A DNA stretch of 20,624 nt. It comes from CALSPH01 sp041690035. Its GTDB lineage: Bacteria > Bacteroidota > Bacteroidia > NS11-12g > UBA955. A program made the translations under genes and the position numbers. The notes beneath the pieces are model-generated. The model saw only the letters and a program-made list of their open reading frames with translations. It ran no database searches and was not told where the DNA came from. Below, piece by piece: positions 8,193 through 15,609 of the stretch. The first letter of the stretch is position 1. Each line of letters starts with the position of its first letter. The stretch is taken from NCBI GenBank assembly GCA_041690035.1, contig JBDNFC010000113.1, positions 1 to 20,624 on the forward strand, written 5' to 3'.

Positions 8193-8903
8193 CTATATAA
8201 TATTTATATCTGTTGAAATTAAATCGATATTAAACTTAAGCTTAGTAAGTAACTTAGCAGTGGTGGCTACATCTTTTTTACAGTATTCACTTATTCTCTC
8301 CACATCATTATTTTGCCAAAAAACTTCATTTACCATGCTGCCATCAATATCATCCTTTGGGCTTGGAATTTCAAATAACTTTGCGAGCAAAGCCAAGGAT
8401 GTAAAATTCTTATAATCTCCAAATTTCCAAAACTCTAAGGTATCAAGATGTTGTATTTCCCAAGGTTTTTTATCCGAGATGTCTAAAATTTGAGGTATTT
8501 TTATACCGTTTACTAGCATTCTGCGGCAAATATAAGGGTAGTCAAACTCTTTGCCATTGTGCGCGCAAAGTATATGTTTTTCCTTGCTATAATATTTGTT
8601 TAATAAATTTGCAAAGTCCACTAAGATTGCTTTTTCATCTTTGCCAAACAACGATTTAACTTTAAGTTTAAGCACATCATTTTCATAATAAAATGCCCCA
8701 AAACCAATACACACAATTTTGCCAAACTCAGCATAAATACCCGCTTTATCATACCATTTTTCTGGTGTTTGGGAAGTCGTTTTATCTAAATTTGCAACTT
8801 TCTTGTTCCAAAGTTTTTGCCAATCTTCGTCCAAATCTTTAAAACTCTTTTGTGCCGCCACAGTTTCAATATCTATTACCAATATATCTTCTACATTAAT
8901 CAT
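8193..8903 (-). CDS. DEDDy-type 3'-5' exonuclease, PolB-like exonuclease family
   Basis: The product has 236 residues and is cytoplasmic. It resembles the predicted 3'-5' exonucleases related to the proofreading domain of family B DNA polymerases (DnaQ-like superfamily). The acidic residues are present: D11 and E13 in VIDIET, D121 in CAHNGKEFDYPY, and Y207/D211 in EYCKKD, which makes it the DEDDy subtype. HLDTLEFWKFGDYKNFTSLALLAKLF (from about 152) is characteristic of this branch. No polymerase domain is attached. It is the last gene of the leftward run and starts 43 nt after the lspA stop, so it may be cotranscribed with it. It converges on the nucleotidyltransferase gene with a 51-nt gap; no terminator hairpin is evident there. 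A role in DNA repair or nucleic-acid turnover is inferred from the family. Confidence 0.85.
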   Translation of the reverse strand: MINVEDILVIDIETVAAQKSFKDLDEDWQKLWNKKVANLDKTTSQTPEKWYDKAGIYAEFGKIVCIGFGAFYYENDVLKLKVKSLFGKDEKAILVDFANLLNKYYSKEKHILCAHNGKEFDYPYICRRMLVNGIKIPQILDISDKKPWEIQHLDTLEFWKFGDYKNFTSLALLAKLFEIPSPKDDIDGSMVNEVFWQNNDVERISEYCKKDVATTAKLLTKLKFNIDLISTDINII

Positions 8904-8946
8904 ATAGCAAATATCAATGATAATATCAATAAATCAAAGCAATTAA

Positions 8947-9639
8947 TTATTGCGGTTCATTTGGGGAAGAAAAATCTTTATTATCTTCATTTTTGGGAAT
9001 ATCCTCTACTATTTCTGCCTCAATATTTTCTTCTAAAACGCCACCCTCACTTTCTTTAGATGGTGCAAATAAAAACCGTTGAAAAACAAATATTGCAATA
9101 GCGCCTGTGCTTATAAAAGTATCAGCGAGATTAAAAACAGGACTGAAAAAAGTAAAATTCTCTTTTTCAATAATCGGAAAATAGAGCATATCTACCACAT
9201 GTCCATGAAAATAACCTCCAATATAGCTATTAATGTCATTAAATATTACTCCGTAAAAAATACTGTCAATTAAGTTACCAATTGCCCCTGCCAAGATAAG
9301 CGAAACACAGATTAAAAAGCCAACATGCGCATTTTTTTTTGCCTGATTTAGCAAAATATAAAAGCCGAAAACTACTGCAACAATTCTAAAGATTGTTAAC
9401 CCTAACTTGCCATAACCACCCAAAAAATTAAGTTCTAATCCAAATGCCATTCCTGGATTTTCGGTAAAATGAAGCCGAAACCATTTGCCCAATACATTTA
9501 CCTCAGAATGTAATTGCATGGTAGTTTTTATATGAACTTTAAACCATTGATCTAAAGCAATAAGTATGGAAATAACAAGAAAAGAAATCAGCAAATTTTT
9601 TGTGATGTTCTTTGGCTTTATCGTTTCTATTGTTGTCAA
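8947..9639 (-). CDS. lspA: Lipoprotein signal peptidase (signal peptidase II)
   Basis: The product has 230 residues and is an inner-membrane aspartyl protease that cleaves the signal peptide of diacylglyceryl-modified prolipoproteins. Four hydrophobic segments are visible (about 14-30, 80-98, 105-122 and 165-190). Conserved blocks are DQWFK (30-34), FTENPGMAFG (58-67), GAIGNLIDS (118-126), HVVDMLYFP with catalytic Asp150, and FNLADTFIS with catalytic Asp173. Compared with the usual 160-200 residues it is long: residues about 194-230 form a hydrophilic, strongly acidic cytoplasmic tail (EENIEAEIVEDIPKNEDN), a feature often seen in Bacteroidota. It starts 10 nt after the DksA-like gene and lies in the ileS - dksA-like - lspA order, so cotranscription is likely. 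Confidence 0.95.
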   Translation of the reverse strand: MTTIETIKPKNITKNLLISFLVISILIALDQWFKVHIKTTMQLHSEVNVLGKWFRLHFTENPGMAFGLELNFLGGYGKLGLTIFRIVAVVFGFYILLNQAKKNAHVGFLICVSLILAGAIGNLIDSIFYGVIFNDINSYIGGYFHGHVVDMLYFPIIEKENFTFFSPVFNLADTFISTGAIAIFVFQRFLFAPSKESEGGVLEENIEAEIVEDIPKNEDNKDFSSPNEPQ

Positions 9640-9649
9640 CTTTAGGTAA

Positions 9650-10036
9650 CTATTTATATTGATTTAATTTTGCCTCCATACTTAGGGTAGTATGTGGTAC
9701 TGCAAGCAATCTTTTTTTCTCAATCAAATTGCCTGTAACTTTGCATACCCCGTAGCTTCTATTTTCAATACGTACCAATGCATTTTCTAATGCATCCATA
9801 AATTTTCTTAATCTACCTGCTTGCTGATTAAGGTTTTCTTTTTCAAATGTATACTGACCGTCATCTAGCGTCATATATGAGCTTGACGTGCTTTCAGTAT
9901 CGTTTTCATTTGGGTTCTTTAGTGCCTGTTGCAAATTATTAAACTCAAATGTACTAGCCGATAATTTTTCTGTAATAAGTGCTTTAAACTCTTGTAGCTC
10001 ATCATCACTATACCTTGTTTTTTTCTTTTCTTCCAT
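9650..10036 (-). CDS. TraR/DksA-family protein lacking the four-Cys zinc site
   Basis: The product has 128 residues. DksA-family proteins bind RNA polymerase through the secondary channel, often together with ppGpp. The N-terminal half is helical and could form the coiled coil. The C-terminal signature RSYGVCKVTGNLIEKKRLLAVPHTTLSMEAK (about 93-123) places it in the family. Classical DksA has a C4 zinc finger; here only Cys98 remains and the other positions are Thr, Lys or hydrophobic, so zinc binding in the usual way is not possible. This single-Cys form is typical of the Bacteroidota branch. It sits 5 nt after ileS and 10 nt before lspA. Whether it acts as a global regulator or on this operon is not evident from sequence. 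Confidence 0.88.
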   Translation of the reverse strand: MEEKKKTRYSDDELQEFKALITEKLSASTFEFNNLQQALKNPNENDTESTSSSYMTLDDGQYTFEKENLNQQAGRLRKFMDALENALVRIENRSYGVCKVTGNLIEKKRLLAVPHTTLSMEAKLNQYK

Positions 10037-10041
10037 AATAT

Positions 10042-13000
10042 TTAAATACTTTGTTCTTTACTTTTTTCGATAATTATTTTACAAATATTGCCATCTACAT
10101 CTTCTTCAATAAACTGATTATCAATATTTTGAAAAAGTATTTGACTAGCAAGTACTTCTGTGCAAATATATGCATTATATTCATTTATTGCATCCTCCAA
10201 TATTTTATTTGTGCTAAGCTTTATAATGATTTTATCGGTTACTTCTAAGCCAGACTCTTTTCGTATATTCTGCAATCTATTTATTAACTCTCTTGCTAAG
10301 CCCTCTTTTTTTAGCAGTGGGGTAATGCAAATATCAAGTGCTACCGTAATATCATTGTCTGTGGCTACTGCCCAACCGGGAATATCTTGGGCAGCAATAA
10401 TAACATCTTCTAATTCTATTTCAAACGATTTTCCATTTATTGTAAATGGCAAAAACTTGTTTTTTTCTAAAGTTGCAATCTCCATTTGGCCTATATTTTT
10501 AATATAATCTGCAACCAATTTCATATCACCACCTAGTTTTGCTCCCAATTTTTTAAAATCTGGTTTTATGCTTTTTACCAATGTGGCATTATCAGCTTCT
10601 AAATATACCATTTCTTTGATGTTTACCTCTGACAAAATCAGGGCTTCAACATGCTTTATTCTTCTTTCAAAAATGCTATCAATTAATGGTATCATGGCTT
10701 TTTGCAATGGCTGTCTTACTTTTATTTGCTCTTTTTTGCGTAAACTTAGCAATAAACTGCTGGTTTTTTGAGCAATTGCCATTGCTGCTTCCAAATCTTT
10801 GTTTATAAAAGATTCTTGTTCCAATGGGTAATCTTGCAAATGTACAGAGGTATCTTGTTTTTTTACTAAAGCACAATATAACCAATCACTATAGAAAGGT
10901 GCTATTGGAGACATGATAATGCTTATTTTTTCTAAACATTCAAAAAGGGTATCATAGGCAGCTAATTTATCTACACTATTTTGGCTTTTCCAAAATCTAC
11001 GTCTACTTAATCTTACAAACCAATTACTCAAGTGATCGTTTACAAACTCAGTAATTAATCTTCCCGACTTGGTAACATCATAATCATCCATACATTCCTT
11101 AGTATCGTTAATTAAGCTATTTAATCTAGAAATAATCCATTGATCTAACTCACTTCTATTGACCACTTTTGTACAATTTTCTTCATTATAATTATACCCA
11201 TCTATATTGGCATATAGGCTAAAAAAAGCATACGTATTTGCCAATGTACCAAAAAACTTTCGCTGAATTTCAGCTACGCCCTCTAAATCAAACTTTAGGT
11301 TGTCCCAAGGATTAGCATTGCAAAGCATATACCATCTTAGTGCATCTGCCCCAAACTTATCTATGGTAGAAAAGGGGTCAATGGCATTGCCTAATCTCTT
11401 GCTCATCTTATTCCCGTTTTTATCTAGTACTAAGCCGTTGGCGATCACTTTTTTATAGGCAATAGAATCAAAAAGCATTACCGCTAAAGCATGTAGGGTA
11501 AAAAACCATCCTCGTGTTTGGTCTATCCCCTCTGCAATAAAATCTGCTGGAAAGTTTTTGGCCCACATATCCTGATTTGCCAATCCCCATTGTGCAAAAG
11601 GCATGGCACCACTATCAAACCATACATCTATTAAATCAGACTCTCTTTTCATAGCCTTTCCAGTTTTGCTTACTAAAATAATTTGATCTACAAATGGTTT
11701 ATGCAGATCTAGATTTTCATCATTAATTATTTGGTTTAAATTTAGGTGCACATTGGCCTTCAGCACCTCTTCTTTGAGTTCTTTAATGCTTCCTATACAG
11801 ATTTCTTCTTCAGCATTATCTGTGCGCCAAATTGGTAAAGGGGTGCCCCAAAAGCGCGATCTGCTTAAATTCCAATCTAATAAATTTTCTAACCAATTTC
11901 CAAAACGCCCCTCTCCCGTAGACTTAGGTTTCCAATCGATTGTTTTGTTTAAAGCCACCAACCTGTCTTTTACCGCAGTAGTTTTTATAAACCAAGAATC
12001 TAGTGGATAGTATAAAATTGGCTTATCTGTTCGCCAACAGTGAGGGTAACTGTGTTCATATTTTTCTATTTTAAAAGCACGTCCCTCCATTTTTAGTTTT
12101 AGCGTTATTAGTTCATCGGCACTCAAGTATTTTTGCAAATTTGGGATAATACCTTTAAGTTTTTCTTGCTGAATCGCTAAAGCAGTTTCTTTTTCACTAT
12201 CCGATAAATAGGCTTCTTTTACGTATGCACCTGCAAGCGGAAAAATAGGGTCTTTCATCGAGTCCAAAAATTTTCCTTGAGGGTTTACTAAAGTTAATGC
12301 ACCAATGCCATTTTGTTTAGCTACCCGACTATCATCTGCACCAAAACTTGGGGCAATATGCACAATACCTGTTCCATCAGAGGTAGTTACAAAATCTCCT
12401 AAAAGAATTTGGAAAGCTTTGCCATCAGTTGGCAGTGCATAGGGCAATAGCTGCTCATACTGCATTCCTTCTAATACATTGCCTGTCACTTCACCTATTT
12501 TTTTCCAAGGCGTTATTTTTGCATTGGTTTGGTAGTTTTCGAAACTCATATTCTCCCCCTCTGCAACAAAATATTTCGATACCAAATCTTTGGCAATCAA
12601 CACATTAACTATTTCACCTAAATAGGGGTTTAGCGTATTTATAATGCAATAGGTTATTTTTTTTCCTACAGCTAATGCGGTATTAGAAGGCAGTGTCCAT
12701 GGAGTGGTTGTCCATGCCAAAGCAAAAATTGCTAAATCCTCAAATCCTTTTAGCTCACTTTTGAGTTTAAACATGGCTGTGCAACTTGTGTCCTTTACAT
12801 CTCTATAGCAGCCAGGTTGATTAAGTTCGTGTGTGCTCAAACCAGTGCCAGCAGCTGGAGAATATGGCTGTATGGTATAGCCTTTATATAAAAAACCTTT
12901 GTCGTAAAGTTTTTTCAGCAAATGCCATAATGTTTCTATGTACTCATTTTCGTATGTTATATATGGGTTTTCTAAATCTACCCAATAACCTATTCGTTCT

Positions 13001-13401
13001 GTTAGCTTATCCCAATCTTCTTTAAAAAGCATCACATCTGCTTTGCAGGCATCGTTATATTCTTTAATACTTATTTTAGTGCCAATATCTTCTTTTTTTA
13101 TCCCTAATCTTTTTTCTACTTGCAATTCGATAGGCAAGCCATGTGTGTCCCAACCACCCTTGCGCTCTACCCTATAACCTTGAAGGGTTTTGTACCTGCA
13201 AAAAACATCTTTTATTGTTCGCCCCATCACATGATGAATGCCTGGTTTTCCATTTGCACTTGGGGGACCTTCAAAAAAAATATACCGATTGTCTATTGAT
13301 CTATTTGCAATACTTTTTTCAAAAATCTTTTTCGATTTCCAATCATTTAATACTTCTTCTTCTAGTTTTGGCCAATCAATATTAGACAAGGTTTTATACA
13401 T
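10042..13401 (-). CDS. ileS: Isoleucyl-tRNA synthetase, bacterial type 2 (GXHH signature)
   Basis: The product has 1119 residues and charges tRNA-Ile with isoleucine. The class I nucleotide-binding motif, normally HXGH, reads GIHH (G54-I55-H56-H57 in PSANGKPGIHHVMGR). KMSKR is intact at 665-669. The CP1 editing domain is present, with AWTTTPWTLPSNTALAVG from about 229 and TSDGTGIVHIAPSFGADD near 350; it hydrolyses Val-tRNA-Ile. The helical anticodon-binding domain follows (about 720-880) and the C-terminus lacks the Cys-rich zinc ribbon of type 1 enzymes. Length, GXHH and the missing ribbon agree with IleRS2. GXHH-type IleRS2 enzymes are reported in the literature to be extremely resistant to mupirocin. 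The start at 13401 gives the expected N-terminus. The flippase gene ends 35 nt upstream and the DksA-like gene begins 5 nt downstream. Confidence 0.96.
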   Translation of the reverse strand: MYKTLSNIDWPKLEEEVLNDWKSKKIFEKSIANRSIDNRYIFFEGPPSANGKPGIHHVMGRTIKDVFCRYKTLQGYRVERKGGWDTHGLPIELQVEKRLGIKKEDIGTKISIKEYNDACKADVMLFKEDWDKLTERIGYWVDLENPYITYENEYIETLWHLLKKLYDKGFLYKGYTIQPYSPAAGTGLSTHELNQPGCYRDVKDTSCTAMFKLKSELKGFEDLAIFALAWTTTPWTLPSNTALAVGKKITYCIINTLNPYLGEIVNVLIAKDLVSKYFVAEGENMSFENYQTNAKITPWKKIGEVTGNVLEGMQYEQLLPYALPTDGKAFQILLGDFVTTSDGTGIVHIAPSFGADDSRVAKQNGIGALTLVNPQGKFLDSMKDPIFPLAGAYVKEAYLSDSEKETALAIQQEKLKGIIPNLQKYLSADELITLKLKMEGRAFKIEKYEHSYPHCWRTDKPILYYPLDSWFIKTTAVKDRLVALNKTIDWKPKSTGEGRFGNWLENLLDWNLSRSRFWGTPLPIWRTDNAEEEICIGSIKELKEEVLKANVHLNLNQIINDENLDLHKPFVDQIILVSKTGKAMKRESDLIDVWFDSGAMPFAQWGLANQDMWAKNFPADFIAEGIDQTRGWFFTLHALAVMLFDSIAYKKVIANGLVLDKNGNKMSKRLGNAIDPFSTIDKFGADALRWYMLCNANPWDNLKFDLEGVAEIQRKFFGTLANTYAFFSLYANIDGYNYNEENCTKVVNRSELDQWIISRLNSLINDTKECMDDYDVTKSGRLITEFVNDHLSNWFVRLSRRRFWKSQNSVDKLAAYDTLFECLEKISIIMSPIAPFYSDWLYCALVKKQDTSVHLQDYPLEQESFINKDLEAAMAIAQKTSSLLLSLRKKEQIKVRQPLQKAMIPLIDSIFERRIKHVEALILSEVNIKEMVYLEADNATLVKSIKPDFKKLGAKLGGDMKLVADYIKNIGQMEIATLEKNKFLPFTINGKSFEIELEDVIIAAQDIPGWAVATDNDITVALDICITPLLKKEGLARELINRLQNIRKESGLEVTDKIIIKLSTNKILEDAINEYNAYICTEVLASQILFQNIDNQFIEEDVDGNICKIIIEKSKEQSI

Positions 13402-13436
13402 GAGTTATTTTTTTAGCCTGCAAAGGTAATCATCTT

Positions 13437-14933
13437 TTAAAGGTTTTGTTTTTTCAATAATTGCTTTAAATCATGCCGTTCTATCCATAACCAAAAACTT
13501 AAATAAAGCAAAATAGCAGCCCATTTTATAACATAACCAATTGTGGGATTGCTTGATAAACTAAAACCCGAATAATTAAAAAAAGCAACAAAACCGCAAG
13601 CAGAAAAAATTATTCCTAAAATTTTAAACCATTCATACTTTATGGGCAAATGTTGTTGCCCCCAAAGATAGCTAATCACTGTCATTACAAAATAGCAGCA
13701 TAGTGTAGCAAAAGCTGCAGCAATAATGCCATAAAGTGGAATAAAAACGATATTGATACTTAAAGTAATGATAGCGCCAATAATAGCAATAATTGCGCCA
13801 TAGCCCGTTTTGTTTTCTGCTTTATACCAAATGCTTAAATTATAATATATGCCCAAAAAAACATTGGCTAACAACAATATTGGCACGATAAAAAGCCCAT
13901 CTTTATTTTCAAAATACTTAGGATTGCGAATAAGTATAACTGATATTTGCTCTGCAAATAGTGCAGTAATTAAAAAAACAACTGTGCAGCAATAAGTAAA
14001 GTATTTAAGTATCACAGCATAGATTTTATCTCTATTTGCGCTGCTTAGGTGTGTAAAAAAGAAGGGTTCTGCGCCCATTCTAAAAGCCTGAACCATTAAC
14101 GTGATAACTATACTAATCTTATAAAAAGCATTATAAATACCTGCATAATATTCTCCATTTGGCATCAATTTATCTATTAGTATACGGTCTACAGTTTCAT
14201 TAATAACACCTGCCGTGCCAACAAAAATAAGAGGCCAAGTATACCACAACATTTTTTTAAGCAAAGAAAAATCAAATTTTATAGCTTCATTTTTTGTGCT
14301 GTATATGCAGCATAGGTACACAAAAATACTGCTCACCATATTTGCTATAAAAATATATTCAACAAGGTGATTTGGATTATAAAAATAATTATAGAATCCG
14401 ATATAACCATGTTTTATCAGCCAAGGACAAAAGGCAATAAAGTAAAAATTTAATAAAATACTTAATAAAATTCCTGAAACCCGAACGATGGTAAATTTCC
14501 ATGTTTTTTCTTGCAGCCTAAATAGTGCTAAAGGTATTGCAGACATTGCATCAAAAGCAAGTATTATAAACATATAAAGCACAAGTTGGCCTGCATCTGG
14601 CTTGCCTATAAGCCATGCAATATGATGATTGAACAAAATACCCAATGCCAAAAAAAACACAGAAGTAAATTGCAAACTCAAAAAAGACGTGCCATAAACC
14701 TTGTCTGCAAATTCCTTCTTTCTAGCAAAGTTAAAAAAAGTAGTTTCCATTCCATAGGTTAAAATTATCATTGCCAATGCAATATAACTGTAAAATATGC
14801 CTGTTTTTCCATACATTTCAGCTGTTAGATAGTGAGTATGCAAAGGCACTAATAGTAAATTTATAAACCGTGCCACAATGGTGAGCAAGCCATAAACTGC
14901 GGTTTGCCCTATAAGTTTTTTAATAACAGACAT
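13437..14933 (-). CDS. Polysaccharide/oligosaccharide flippase of the MOP superfamily (Wzx-like)
   Basis: The product has 498 residues and is an integral inner-membrane protein with roughly 14 hydrophobic segments spread over its whole length, as in the polysaccharide biosynthesis (Wzx/RfbX-like) branch of the MATE/MOP exporters. The N-terminus IKKLIGQTAVYGLLTIVARFINLLLVPLHTHYL, with the motif that follows (AEMYGKTGIFYSYIALAMIILTYGMETTFFNFARK), is typical of this family. Such proteins move lipid-linked glycan units across the inner membrane. The substrate cannot be inferred; no glycosyltransferase genes are adjacent, although a nucleotidyltransferase lies about 5 kb away. It is the first gene of the leftward run and ends 35 nt before ileS. 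The upstream 119 nt (14934-15052) are AT-rich and show no clean promoter box. Confidence 0.9.
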   Translation of the reverse strand: MSVIKKLIGQTAVYGLLTIVARFINLLLVPLHTHYLTAEMYGKTGIFYSYIALAMIILTYGMETTFFNFARKKEFADKVYGTSFLSLQFTSVFFLALGILFNHHIAWLIGKPDAGQLVLYMFIILAFDAMSAIPLALFRLQEKTWKFTIVRVSGILLSILLNFYFIAFCPWLIKHGYIGFYNYFYNPNHLVEYIFIANMVSSIFVYLCCIYSTKNEAIKFDFSLLKKMLWYTWPLIFVGTAGVINETVDRILIDKLMPNGEYYAGIYNAFYKISIVITLMVQAFRMGAEPFFFTHLSSANRDKIYAVILKYFTYCCTVVFLITALFAEQISVILIRNPKYFENKDGLFIVPILLLANVFLGIYYNLSIWYKAENKTGYGAIIAIIGAIITLSINIVFIPLYGIIAAAFATLCCYFVMTVISYLWGQQHLPIKYEWFKILGIIFSACGFVAFFNYSGFSLSSNPTIGYVIKWAAILLYLSFWLWIERHDLKQLLKKQNL

Positions 14934-15052
14934 TCTTATTACTTTTTAAAAAAATAAATTAAAAAAGACCTTTTGCAATGTTTTCTTTTTTGCAAAGAAC
15001 CAATAAATTGATGGAATTGAGAAATGTATTTAACTTTTAGTTTTTTTTAACC

Positions 15053-15575
15053 CTAAAAAAACAATCCAAATCTTAATATCAGGCTTGAAAATTCTTGCGA
15101 ATATGCATCAATATTTTTAAATAAATTGCATCTTAAACCAAGACCAATATTAAATATATCTATTTTATAATTTATTGCACCAGCATAGTGTATGCTGCCG
15201 TTTGGCCCTCCATCTGCATCTGTTACAAAATGATGGCCTAATTCATTTCTAAACATCCAACGTGTTTTGGGCGAACTAAAGTTTACACCTAACAAAAAAA
15301 GCCATCGACAGTTGTTTAAAAGACAATGTATCATTAACATTGTTGGTAAAATTTTTTGTTCGATAATTAGAACTAAATGTGCCAAAACCCATACTTAACG
15401 AATTGCTTGTATTAAATCCATGCACACTCATCTCGTTTCCTGCAGGCCCTGCGCTAAATTGCAGCATTGCTTTCTTGCTCGGCATAAACAGGCTATCTGA
15501 TGCCAATAAAGACGGGCAATAGGCTGTCAAAATTAACAGTCTTAAAAAAAATTTATTTTTCATATTTTTCCGCAA
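15053..15575 (-). pseudogene. Small outer-membrane beta-barrel-like protein, broken by a +1 frameshift in a T7 tract
   Basis: Two overlapping frames belong to one gene. The first (15575 to stop at 15276) begins with a signal peptide; MKNKFFLRLLILTAYCPSLL starts at the second Met, 15563. It continues with beta-strand-like text such as SLSMGFGTFSSNYRT and ends abnormally as MAFFVRCKL. The second frame (ending at 15053) continues the same fold with LLGVNFSSPKTRWMFRNEL and ends in RFGLFF, a terminal Phe as in outer-membrane barrels. The frames join at a run of seven T on the coding strand (15294-15300). With six T the gene would read MAFLLGVNFSSPK and encode 173 residues. The gene may be inactive, a sequencing error, or expressed by slippage on the homopolymer. 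It lies 34 nt downstream of alaS. No family was recognised. Confidence 0.7.
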
Positions 15576-15609
15576 TATATTAATTTCTCAGAAGTATAAA
15601 ACAATTTGA

